A stretch of 64,000 nucleotides of DNA, taken from contig JBEKJO010000007.1 in the NCBI GenBank assembly GCA_050011195.1, positions 8,304 to 72,303 on the forward strand, read 5' to 3'. A program made the position numbers and the translations under genes. The first letter of the stretch is position 1. Each line of letters starts with the position of its first letter. Below, one piece after another: positions 28,400 to 35,851 of the stretch. Source of the DNA: PALSA-1440 sp050011195 (lineage in GTDB: Bacteria > Verrucomicrobiota > Verrucomicrobiia > Limisphaerales > UBA8199). The notes under the pieces are model-generated. The model saw only the letters and a program-made list of their open reading frames with translations. It was not told the DNA's origin and searched no databases.

Positions 28400-29194
28400 T
28401 CAAACTCCTCGCTGCTCCGGTGCCCAGATCACTTTGTGCAACTGGACTTGGAACCGCACGGGCAACGCATCGGCAATGATCTTCTCGGCCAACTCCCGGC
28501 GGGAAATGGGTGTCTGTTCCGGCGGCGGCCTCTTGAGCGACTTGTCCTGCTGCTCCGGCGCGAGCGGATGGGCCCACGAGAACAACAGCGAGCAGATCGA
28601 GTCGAGCTTGTGTTCGGCAATGCGTGCCTTGGCCCATTCGTAATCTTCCCTGGTGGCAATGACGAACTTGATCTCATCGGTGCTCTTGAGGTAGGGCAGG
28701 TTTTCCCAGCGATTGCGCGCGGCTTCGCCGCTCCCGGGGCATTTCAGGTCCATGATCCGCCGCACGCGCGGGTCAACCGGCGAAACGTCGTGCGCGCCGC
28801 TGGTTTCGAGCAGGACGGTGAAGCCGTCGTCGCAGAGCGCCTGCATAAGCGGCAGGGAATTCTTCTGGAGCAGCGGCTCGCCGCCGGTGAGTTCGACGAG
28901 CGGCAGACGCTGCACGGTGGGGCAGCTCGCCCGCAGGGGGCCGGAGGCCCCCTCCACCGGCAGACCGGAGGTCTGCCCCACCGGCTTGCCGAATGGCTTG
29001 GCCAACTGGTGGATTTCCGAGCGTATGTCCGCCAGCGTTTTCTTATCTCCTTCGGCAAACGCATACGCGGTGTCGCAGTAGGAGCAGCGCAGGTCACACG
29101 CGGCGAGCCGGATAAAGATGCACGGCAAACCCGCGAACGTGCTCTCGCCTTGCAGGCTCAGATAGATTTCGTTGACGACCAGTGTGTCCGGCAT
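28400..29194 (-). CDS. queE: 7-carboxy-7-deazaguanine synthase (radical SAM), with repeat insert
   Basis: 264 residues from the ATG at 29194 (MPDTLVVNEIYLSLQGESTF). The radical-SAM cluster is CDLRCSYC (CX3CX2C), followed by VELTGGEPLLQ. Near the C-terminus are LLFSWAHPL and FQVQLHKVIW, as expected for QueE. Residues about 71-93 (GQTSGLPVEGASGPLRASCP) come from a palindromic element and lengthen the loop before the GGEP strand. It makes the preQ0 precursor CDG for queuosine; queA is at 52.2 kb. First gene of the queE-aminotransferase-ksgA-Nudix operon. Confidence 0.93.
   Translation of the reverse strand: MPDTLVVNEIYLSLQGESTFAGLPCIFIRLAACDLRCSYCDTAYAFAEGDKKTLADIRSEIHQLAKPFGKPVGQTSGLPVEGASGPLRASCPTVQRLPLVELTGGEPLLQKNSLPLMQALCDDGFTVLLETSGAHDVSPVDPRVRRIMDLKCPGSGEAARNRWENLPYLKSTDEIKFVIATREDYEWAKARIAEHKLDSICSLLFSWAHPLAPEQQDKSLKRPPPEQTPISRRELAEKIIADALPVRFQVQLHKVIWAPEQRGV
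28916..28982. repeat. Nested palindrome (family C) inside queE
   Basis: Outer arms GGTGGGGCAG (28916-28925) and CTGCCCCACC (28973-28982) enclose two inner palindromes: GGGGGCCGGAGGCCCCC at 28936-28952 and GGCAGACCGGAGGTCTGCC at 28959-28977. The queE frame is open across it. Confidence 0.9.
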
Positions 29195-29220
29195 CGGCAG
29201 CAATGTAGCCAGTTGTGAGC

Positions 29221-29712
29221 ATTTTTGAATGGTGATTTTTGAATTTCGATTGGAAGAGCCGCGCACGACTGCCATAACGGGGCCTCGTGGCAAGTCAACA
29301 ATGGGACATCACAATCTACAATACTATGACTGAATCCGAAATGAAGCAGCGAACCAAGGTTTTTGCCCTGCGTATAATCAAACTGGTAAACAGCTTGTCG
29401 AAAGAACTGGTGGCTCGGCGACTGGGCGATCAGTTGCTTCGTTCCGGCACTTCCGTCGCGGCCAATTACCGCGCGGCCTGCCAGGCACGCTCGCGAGCTG
29501 ACTTCATCAGCAAGCTGGGAATCGTCGAGGAAGAGGCCGACGAATCTGCTCTGTGGCTGGAATTGCTCATTGAGAGCGGCCTGGTGCCCCAACTCCGCTT
29601 GGAGAAACTGCTGGATGAAGCCAACCAGTTAACCGCGATCATCGTGGCCTCCCGCAAGTCCACAGCCGGCCTGCGCTGAACAATCGAAATTCAAAAATCA
29701 TAATTCAAAAAT
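29221..29712. mobile_element. IVS-type element: four-helix-bundle gene between 32-bp inverted repeats
   Basis: Arms 29221-29252 and 29681-29712 are complementary at 30 of 32 positions. They are AT-rich (ATTTTTGAAT, GATTTTTGAATTTCGATTG) in a GC-rich neighbourhood and tightly bracket the four-helix-bundle gene; the right arm begins one base after its stop. The layout matches the stem-plus-ORF structure of 23S rRNA intervening sequences, but here it is between protein genes. Mobility is an inference. Confidence 0.65.
29326..29679 (+). CDS. Four-helix-bundle protein of the 23S rRNA intervening-sequence (IVP) family
   Basis: 117 residues from the ATG at 29326. Recognisable family blocks: KVFALRIIKLVNSLSKELVA, LGDQLLRSGTSVAANYRAAC, ARSRADFISKLGIVEEEADE and SALWLELLIESGL. 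These proteins are encoded inside IVS elements that interrupt 23S rRNA genes (Leptospira, Coxiella) and also occur as free-standing genes; their biochemical role is unsettled. Here the gene is bracketed by long inverted repeats rather than rRNA. No ribosomal RNA is present nearby. Confidence 0.92.
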   Translation: MTESEMKQRTKVFALRIIKLVNSLSKELVARRLGDQLLRSGTSVAANYRAACQARSRADFISKLGIVEEEADESALWLELLIESGLVPQLRLEKLLDEANQLTAIIVASRKSTAGLR

Positions 29713-29738
29713 CAAGAACCTCCCCTATACTCCAGCCC

Positions 29739-30995
29739 ATGGAAATCTACGATCATCCGACTTTCCGGATGGCCTGCCAGCAGTTTGACCTGGTGGCGGA
29801 CTATCTGCAAATGCCCGCCGCCGAGCGCGACCGGGTCAAATACCCCAAGCGCTCCATGACGGTCGCCTTGCCGATTCATCGGGACGACGGCTCCACACAG
29901 GTGTTCACGGGCTACCGCGTGCAGCATCACCTCACCCTCGGCCCGACTAAGGGCGGGTTGCGTTTTCACCCCGACGTGACGCTCGGCGAAGTGGCGGCAC
30001 TGGCGATGTGGATGAGTTGGAAATGCGGCCTGACGGGCCTGCCCTACGGCGGCGCCAAAGGTGGTGTCGCTTGCGATCCCGGCAAGCTGTCGAAAAGGGA
30101 ACTGGAGCGTGTGACTCGCCGTTATACGCAGGAAATGATTCCGTTCATCGGCCCGCAAATTGATGTGATGGCACCCGACCTGGGCACTAACGAACAGGTC
30201 ATGGCTTGGATGATGGACACCTACTCGGTCCACGTCGGCGCCACCGTGCCCAGCATCGTCACCGGCAAACCCGTCGGGCTCGGCGGTTCGCTGGGCCGGC
30301 GCGAGGCCACCGGCCGCGGCGTGGGCTACCTCGTCAACCGCGCCACCGACACCATCGGGTTGGACATCAGCAAAGCCACGGCCACGGTCCAGGGCTTCGG
30401 CAACGTCGGCTCGGTCGCCGCGCTCTCGCTCGCCCGCTACGGGGTGAAGGTTCTGGCGGTGACCGATGCCTTTGGCGGTGTTTACAACTCGAACGGATTG
30501 GACCTTTGGGGGCTCGAAAAGCACGCCGCCGGCAACAAGACCGTGACCGGCTTCCCGGAAGCCGAGCCTATCACCAACGAGCAACTGCTGATGCTGCCGT
30601 GTGACATCCTTGTGCCTGCTGCCCTGGAGCGGCAGATCACCGCGGCCAACGCCGGCAAAATCCAGTGTCGCATCATCGCCGAGGCCGCCAACGGCCCCAC
30701 CACACCCGAGGCAGACGTGATTTTGAATCAGCGCCCGGAAATCTTCATCCTCCCGGACGTGCTGTGCAACGCGGGCGGCGTGGTGGTGTCCTACTTTGAG
30801 TGGGTGCAGGACCTGCAGAGCTTCTTCTGGGGGGAAACCGAGGTGGTCGATAAGCTGTTCCGCATTCTGGAAACGGCCTACACGCAAGTTGTCTCCCTGA
30901 GCCGCAAACAGAAAATCCCCATGCGCATCGCCGCGCTGAGCCTCGGCATCAAACGGGTGCAGGAAGCGAAACGGATCAGGGGATTGTTTCCGTAG
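29739..30995 (+). CDS. gdhA: Glutamate dehydrogenase (Glu/Leu/Phe/Val family)
   Basis: 418 residues. Substrate domain: GYRVQHHLTLGPTKGGLRFH, and the catalytic-Lys region CGLTGLPYGGAKGGVACDPG. Then MAPDLGTNEQVMAWMMDTY, GGSLGRREATGRGV, and the nucleotide fold ATVQGFGNVGSVAALSLARY. The C-terminus has NAGGVVVSYFEWVQDLQSFFW. Length fits the hexameric approx. 415-residue bacterial/archaeal type. It interconverts glutamate and 2-oxoglutarate plus ammonia; cofactor choice is not certain. The IVS-like element ends 26 bases upstream of the start, so its repeat may lie in the promoter region. Confidence 0.93.
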   Translation: MEIYDHPTFRMACQQFDLVADYLQMPAAERDRVKYPKRSMTVALPIHRDDGSTQVFTGYRVQHHLTLGPTKGGLRFHPDVTLGEVAALAMWMSWKCGLTGLPYGGAKGGVACDPGKLSKRELERVTRRYTQEMIPFIGPQIDVMAPDLGTNEQVMAWMMDTYSVHVGATVPSIVTGKPVGLGGSLGRREATGRGVGYLVNRATDTIGLDISKATATVQGFGNVGSVAALSLARYGVKVLAVTDAFGGVYNSNGLDLWGLEKHAAGNKTVTGFPEAEPITNEQLLMLPCDILVPAALERQITAANAGKIQCRIIAEAANGPTTPEADVILNQRPEIFILPDVLCNAGGVVVSYFEWVQDLQSFFWGETEVVDKLFRILETAYTQVVSLSRKQKIPMRIAALSLGIKRVQEAKRIRGLFP

Positions 30996-31082
30996 AGCCG
31001 GACGGGGAAGCATCTGGAATTGGGAACTCAGGAACTCAGGAATTCCTCTCCTGAGTCCCAAATCCCCAATTTCAGCCCTTTC

Positions 31083-31499
31083 CTATTCCAGGCCGCGCTC
31101 GAACAGATCGTCCTCATCCAGCCCGAGGTAGTGGCCCAGTTCGTGCAGGTAGGTGGTATGCACCTCTTCGCGGAAGAATTCTTCATCGGCCTCAGCCAGG
31201 TCCCAGAGGTTTTCCAGGAAGAGAATGATCTGCGGCGGCAGGGGCAGTGCGGTGGTCTCTTCGCAGGCGAATTCCGGCCCGACAAACAGGCCGAGCGTGT
31301 CGGGCTCAATGCCGTCGCGGCGATGCGCGGCGTTGGGCCGGCGTTCGAAGGTGACCGGCAGCGCCTCCGCGCGGTCGCGGAGCGGCTTAGGCAGCGCGGC
31401 CAGCGTCGCTTTCACTTCCTCCAGCGCGAGGGCGGGGAGTTTTTGCCAGTCGAGGCGCACGTTGGGTTCAATTGTAAAGCAAGGTTCGGGGAAGCGCAT
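31083..31499 (-). CDS. Minimal zinc metallopeptidase-like protein (DUF1025/TTHA0227 type)
   Basis: 138 residues. The zinc motif is HELGHYLGLDEDDLFERG at the C-terminus (HExxH plus downstream acidic residue), as in the small zincin-like family. Preceding blocks: LFVGPEFACEE, PPQIILFLENLWDLAEADEE and FREEVHTTYLHELGHYLG. N-terminal LPALALEEVKATLAALPKPL is the usual helix. Its cellular substrate is unknown. Convergent with gdhA. Confidence 0.85.
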   Translation of the reverse strand: MRFPEPCFTIEPNVRLDWQKLPALALEEVKATLAALPKPLRDRAEALPVTFERRPNAAHRRDGIEPDTLGLFVGPEFACEETTALPLPPQIILFLENLWDLAEADEEFFREEVHTTYLHELGHYLGLDEDDLFERGLE

Positions 31500-31586
31500 C
31501 TTCGCATTTCAGCCGGCGGAATCCTCTTTCCCCCATGGGTAAGGTTTTCCCGTGAGTCAACGCGCAGGCCATCGCCGTGGAGCGAG

Positions 31587-31635
31587 GGCGACCTCTGTCG
31601 GCAGCACTTCTAACGGCGGCGTTTCGGCTTGGTCA
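31587..31635. repeat. Repeat overlapping the 3' end of the sigma-factor gene
   Basis: This stretch covers the last codons of the sigma gene (LTKPKRRR stop) and about 20 bases beyond. It is closely similar, allowing short gaps, to 35658-35703 in an intergenic region (which encodes LTKPKLR stop in the same orientation). Because similarity continues past the stop codon, this looks like a dispersed or duplicated DNA segment. Confidence 0.6.
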
Positions 31636-33070
31636 GGGCAACGAGCAGAGCGGTCCAGAAGACCAGGGTCAAAGAGAGGAGGGGGACAATCCACATGGGC
31701 AGCAGGTTGTGCGTTTCGGCAACGCTGACTCCATACCAGGACGCCGCCCACACGTCGAACCGCAGATTGAATATTGCCAGCATCAGGGCGCAACACGAAG
31801 CCAGTTGTCCAAGGTACGCCCGCGCCACGGCCAATCCGGTCAGGCCCCGAAGATTGAAGAAATGCCAAACGCCCAGCCCCGCCATCAACCCCACAATGAT
31901 CGCGGTTGTCAATCGGTCATGTGCCCGCCACGCCAGAAAAATCACGCCCCAAAACAACATCAGATGTGTGCCGGCCACCACCGCCACGCGTGTGCCCGGC
32001 TCCATCGCCGTCGTGGCCGGTTGACGGATTTCGCCGGGCCCTTCGTCCGGTTGGGACTTTGCCTGAATCCGCCGGAGCATCACGATGATCCATGTGGCCA
32101 TGACCATAGCATAGAACCACCAGAAGCCCGCCACCGCGGCAAAGCAAATCCGGTCATTCCACCCACAGTGGCTTCCCAAGGCTCGCACGGCATACTGACC
32201 ACCGAGGGCAAATCCCAACACCAAAATCCAGGTGACGATGAGTTCGATCTGTTTGGCGCGGCGTTCGCGCCCGGTGGCGCCACGGATCATCAGCCATTGG
32301 GCCGCGAAGCCAGCCAACACTCCAATAAAGGGTGCCAGACACGCGGCCAGAAGACCCGATTTGGCCGCCGCCGTGCCTTTCGCTGCCGCGCCCACACTGA
32401 CGGCTGCCGCCGGACCCGCCGCCGCCAAGGGCAGCATCGCGAGCACGGCGCCCGAAAACGCCTGGTTCGGCGCCGTGCGGCGCAAGGTATTTTCCACGAA
32501 GGCCTGCACTTCTTCCTGCAAGAGCTTGCGTCCGCGCGACAGCCGTTGCTTGACGGCGTCCTCGGACAATTCCAAGGCCCCCGCGACGCGCTCGATGGAT
32601 TGGTGTTCGCGATAAAACAGGATGAGCGGTTCCCGGTAAAGTTCGGGGATTCTCTCCAACGCCCGCCACAGAATGGCCTCTTCCTCGCGGCTGATGGCTT
32701 GTTCCGACGGCAGCGCGTCGCGTGCCGGCGAGTCAGCCACCGCTTCCAATGGCTGGGCATCATGCACCGGTTCACGACCTTCCTGGTAAAGGTGTTTGTG
32801 AATCCGGTTGCGGACAATGCCGCAGAGCCAGGCGCGAAGTTTCTCCGGTTCCCGCAGGAGCCGGAGATGCTTCCAGGCGGTAATGAATGTCTCCTGGGCC
32901 ACGTCCTCGCTCATGCCCAGGTTGCCGATGCGGCTGTAAGCCAGCGAGCAAATCAATATCTGGTAGCGCGAGACAATGCGGCTGAAGCCGTCACGGTCGC
33001 CGGCCAGGGTGCGTGATACCAGTTCGGCATCGCTGCATTCCGTTGCGGTCATAGTTTCATCTGTCATCAT
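31610..33070 (-). CDS. ECF-type sigma factor fused to a multi-pass membrane domain
   Basis: 486 residues. Sigma-2 region (about 20-95): FSRIVSRYQILICSLAYSRI, MSEDVAQETFITAWKHLRLL and LRAWLCGIVRNRIHKHLY. Sigma-4 (about 130-190): LERIPELYREPLILFYREHQ, then SIERVAGALELSEDAVKQRL and SRGRKLLQEEVQAF. From residue 210 to the end come about eight hydrophobic segments, ending at LVFWTALLVALTKPKRRR. The layout suggests a sigma factor held at the membrane until released or rearranged, with no separate anti-sigma gene next to it. The membrane part has no named family that I recognise. An alternative start is M7 (33052). Confidence 0.85.
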   Translation of the reverse strand: MMTDETMTATECSDAELVSRTLAGDRDGFSRIVSRYQILICSLAYSRIGNLGMSEDVAQETFITAWKHLRLLREPEKLRAWLCGIVRNRIHKHLYQEGREPVHDAQPLEAVADSPARDALPSEQAISREEEAILWRALERIPELYREPLILFYREHQSIERVAGALELSEDAVKQRLSRGRKLLQEEVQAFVENTLRRTAPNQAFSGAVLAMLPLAAAGPAAAVSVGAAAKGTAAAKSGLLAACLAPFIGVLAGFAAQWLMIRGATGRERRAKQIELIVTWILVLGFALGGQYAVRALGSHCGWNDRICFAAVAGFWWFYAMVMATWIIVMLRRIQAKSQPDEGPGEIRQPATTAMEPGTRVAVVAGTHLMLFWGVIFLAWRAHDRLTTAIIVGLMAGLGVWHFFNLRGLTGLAVARAYLGQLASCCALMLAIFNLRFDVWAASWYGVSVAETHNLLPMWIVPLLSLTLVFWTALLVALTKPKRRR

Positions 33071-33186
33071 ATCATTGAATACGTCCCGATAAAGGGCAAA
33101 GAGGTGACAGAAGAAACTGCAAAAGCAAATATCTGTGAGAAATCCACCGGTATTGGGGCAGCCCGTCCGCAGGCTGGCCGCCCAGC

Positions 33187-34851
33187 TTAGATATTTGGCA
33201 GCAAATCGAAATATTCGTCGTCTTCATTTTTGCCACCCTCTCCCTTGCCGAGCGCTTTCTCGTCTTCAACAAATTCGATCGATTCAATCCATTTCACCAT
33301 TTTGTAGCCGAGCTGATTTTCCACACGCAGTCTCAGAGGAGCGCCATAAACTTCTGTCAACGGCTGGTAGTTCATCTCATAGGCCAGAATGCATTCCGGC
33401 TTCAGGACGTTGGCCAGCGTCTGGGTGTCATAATAAACCCCGCCGTAAAGTCCCTCGCCGAATGATAAGAAAGCGACGACTTTGGCTTTCGGCGTGGGTT
33501 TCACGAGTTCGACGATCTTGCTCATCGGCACGCCCGCCCAATGGGCAATGCCTGACCAGCCTTGGATGCAGTGGTGGAGACTGATGTGTTCCTTGCGGAC
33601 GAGATGTTTGAGGTCGGCAAGAGACAGGCTGAGTGGATGTTCCACCAAACCGCCGATTTTCAGCCGGAAATCTTTGAATCCACCTTCGGCGAGGCGTTTC
33701 CATTCGTTGCTTACGGGAAGTTTCCCGTTCGGCCAGAAAAAGGGAGAAATGTCGTCTTTGGAGTACCGCTCCCTGGGATGAAACCGATTGAGCGCATTCA
33801 GAAAGGGCACAGCGAGAAATCGGTGCAGGTGCTGCACCTTGCGCGGGAATCTCCAGGCAATGAAATGTGCCATTGCCCAGGAAGCCACCACGCTTCCGAT
33901 GGCGGTCAATCCGACGATCAGGCCGATTGGATTTTGATCGTCCGTCCCGACGGCGATGTGATTCATGTTCCGAACAAATCCCGTGGCGACCACCAGGCTG
34001 ACATGCACGAGGAGGAAACTGAGGTATCCGACCAGCAGGAGAAAATGCAAAGACCGGGCGGCCTGGCGTCCGCCAAAGAGTTTCGGAAACCAGGGGAAAC
34101 GGTTGTCGAGAGCCGGCGACATGGCCAGGCCGGTTAGCAGCGAAAGCGGGACCATGACAAAAATGACGCCAAAGTAGGAGAGTTGTTGCAGCGGGTTGTA
34201 ATGGTAAAAACCGTTCGGTTCGACCGGCATCTGGAAAGTGACATAATGCTCGAACGTATTCCAGGCTTGCGGAATGATTTCCCACGAGGTCGGGACGAGG
34301 CGTTTCCACTGATCGGTGCAAAAGAGTAGCACCACGAAAAGGAATCCGTTGAGCAGAAACCCACAGAGACTGAGGAAATGCCACGACCTCGCCCTCCCGA
34401 CGGTGTGCCGGTATCCTGGCAGCGCCAACAGCGGTGAGAGGTAACGGGCGTCGTCCTTGGCAGTCCAAAGGCGGTCCTGGGGAACCGCGAGCGGCGTGAA
34501 ACGTATCCACTCGCTGCCTGGGGTGCAATCGCGGTTCCAATACAGGCGTGGGTGATCCGCCAGGATCGACAGTCCACTGCGGGCCAGCAACATGAGGAAG
34601 AAAAAGTTGAAGAGATGTGTGAGCCGCAGCCACGCGGGGAATCCGTGCGGAGTCGGGAGCCGAAGAGGATCAAAGGGATAATTCGACGGTTCAGAAGGCA
34701 GACCGAAAATCAGATATTGCAACCAAGCCAGAAAAATCGGGATGGCAACGACGGTACAAATTAACGCGAGGGTTGAGCGATTCATCCAGACATAAAGCGA
34801 GCGATCCGCTGGAAAGTGGACCGCGCGGTGTGCGTGGTTGAACGTTGGCAT
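33187..34851 (-). CDS. Cytochrome b-like membrane domain fused to a sulfite-oxidase-type molybdopterin domain
   Basis: 554 residues. The N-terminal about 350 residues hold several membrane helices with candidate haem-ligand His in RLTHLFNFFFLMLLARSGL, RARSWHFLSLCGFLLNGFLF, and ARSLHFLLLVGYLSFLLVHV. The C-terminal about 200 residues match the oxidoreductase molybdopterin-binding (SUOX-fold) domain: LSLADLKHLVRKEHISLHHC with the molybdenum-ligand Cys in HHCIQGWSGIAHWAGVP, then LAYEMNYQPLTEVYGAPLRL and NQLGYKMVKWIESIEF. This resembles YedY/YedZ (MsrP/MsrQ) rolled into one chain, although no Tat signal is visible. The start codon lies one base after the stop of the DUF488 gene, indicating coupled translation. 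Confidence 0.85.
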   Translation of the reverse strand: MPTFNHAHRAVHFPADRSLYVWMNRSTLALICTVVAIPIFLAWLQYLIFGLPSEPSNYPFDPLRLPTPHGFPAWLRLTHLFNFFFLMLLARSGLSILADHPRLYWNRDCTPGSEWIRFTPLAVPQDRLWTAKDDARYLSPLLALPGYRHTVGRARSWHFLSLCGFLLNGFLFVVLLFCTDQWKRLVPTSWEIIPQAWNTFEHYVTFQMPVEPNGFYHYNPLQQLSYFGVIFVMVPLSLLTGLAMSPALDNRFPWFPKLFGGRQAARSLHFLLLVGYLSFLLVHVSLVVATGFVRNMNHIAVGTDDQNPIGLIVGLTAIGSVVASWAMAHFIAWRFPRKVQHLHRFLAVPFLNALNRFHPRERYSKDDISPFFWPNGKLPVSNEWKRLAEGGFKDFRLKIGGLVEHPLSLSLADLKHLVRKEHISLHHCIQGWSGIAHWAGVPMSKIVELVKPTPKAKVVAFLSFGEGLYGGVYYDTQTLANVLKPECILAYEMNYQPLTEVYGAPLRLRVENQLGYKMVKWIESIEFVEDEKALGKGEGGKNEDDEYFDLLPNI

Positions 34852-34852
34852 G

Positions 34853-35452
34853 TTAGCCGGCGTAGATGATATGCGCCCCCTTTACTCTCGCAAAAGGGGT
34901 GAGGGCATGAACCTGGCGGTGAGTCGCACTCAGGATGTCCTCCGTCTGGATTCCGCGAACCAGCAACGCATCCGCGATGAGCGAGCGATGACAGCGCCAC
35001 GGCACCGCTTCGGCACACATCACGGCTATCCGGTCCTGGTAGGCCAATTGAATCAACTCGTCCAAGGCTTTTCCAAACTCCTGGGTCTGCATGTAATCCG
35101 CGTAGCCGCGAAAAGAGGCGTTTCGCCAGCCGGTGTTAGGGGAATTGCGTGTCGTATGACGCAGCCCGCCGAGTTGTGCCATATGCACGTAGCCGATGCC
35201 GGCAGCCTGCAGTGAGCCGGGCAAGGCGTCGCGATTGAACTGGGGATTGTGCCTCGAACGCGGCACCGTGCGGACGTCCACCACGCGAGTTACGGCGTGG
35301 GCCTGAAGCAAACGGATAAATTCTTCGAGCGTGCGTGTGGAATGGCCAATCGTCAACACCTTCGGCAGAGCTTCTATGTTGTCCTTCTCGCCTCCTCGCC
35401 TTCGCCCTTCAGGACAACTTCGTTCCGGCTTCAGATGATTTGCAGTTTTCAC
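34853..35452 (-). CDS. DUF488 family protein
   Basis: 199 residues. Family blocks: KVLTIGHSTRTLEEFIRLLQ, VVDVRTVPRSRHNPQFN, LGGLRHTTRNSPNTGW and AVMCAEAVPWRCHRSLIADA (the conserved CAE...CHR pair). The first about 30 residues (basic, KPERSCPEGRRRGGEKDN) look non-homologous, so the start may be later, for example an internal codon near VLTIGHS. The biochemical function of DUF488 is not established. The gene is directly coupled to the molybdopterin oxidoreductase. Confidence 0.85.
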   Translation of the reverse strand: MKTANHLKPERSCPEGRRRGGEKDNIEALPKVLTIGHSTRTLEEFIRLLQAHAVTRVVDVRTVPRSRHNPQFNRDALPGSLQAAGIGYVHMAQLGGLRHTTRNSPNTGWRNASFRGYADYMQTQEFGKALDELIQLAYQDRIAVMCAEAVPWRCHRSLIADALLVRGIQTEDILSATHRQVHALTPFARVKGAHIIYAG

Positions 35453-35851
35453 AGGACCTTCAGTCGGTTGGCAGCGCAGTAATACTCTGTTCCAACTTCT
35501 GAGAATATCAAGTATAAGTAAGTACCCCCCCGCCGACGGGAGCCGTCAAGGCGCAATTGCCCCGGCTGAGGCCGATTCCGCCGGGGTCAGACGGGAAGAT
35601 TATCTATGTCGAAGTCCGCAAGGGCGGGGAGCAAGCGACCACTTCCGCGGAGAAAGTGGCTACCTCTGCCAGCAGCACTCTAGCGGAGCTTCGGCTTGGT
35701 CAGAAGCGGGTGGAAACGTAGGCGAAACTTTCGGGTGCGCGGCCGAATGAGGTTGATGGTTCCCCCGGCAAAAGGGCTTGCTTCGAGCGGCGGGGAATGA
35801 TGAATTGGGGCTGTGTTCCGACGCAAGCTGACAGTCTGATTATCACCTTTC
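35453..35851. other. Intergenic region with remnant reading frame and repeat
   Basis: Contains AGTATAAGTAAGTACCCCCCC near 35511-35530, echoing 8906-8920. After it, from about 35521 to 35722 on the plus strand, the frame is open without a start codon and reads plausibly (DGKIIYVEVRKGGEQATTSA ... LGQKRVET stop), perhaps a 3' gene remnant. The sub-segment 35658-35703 resembles the 3' end of the sigma gene. 35723-35851 shows nothing recognisable beyond the leader of the transporter gene. Confidence 0.4.
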
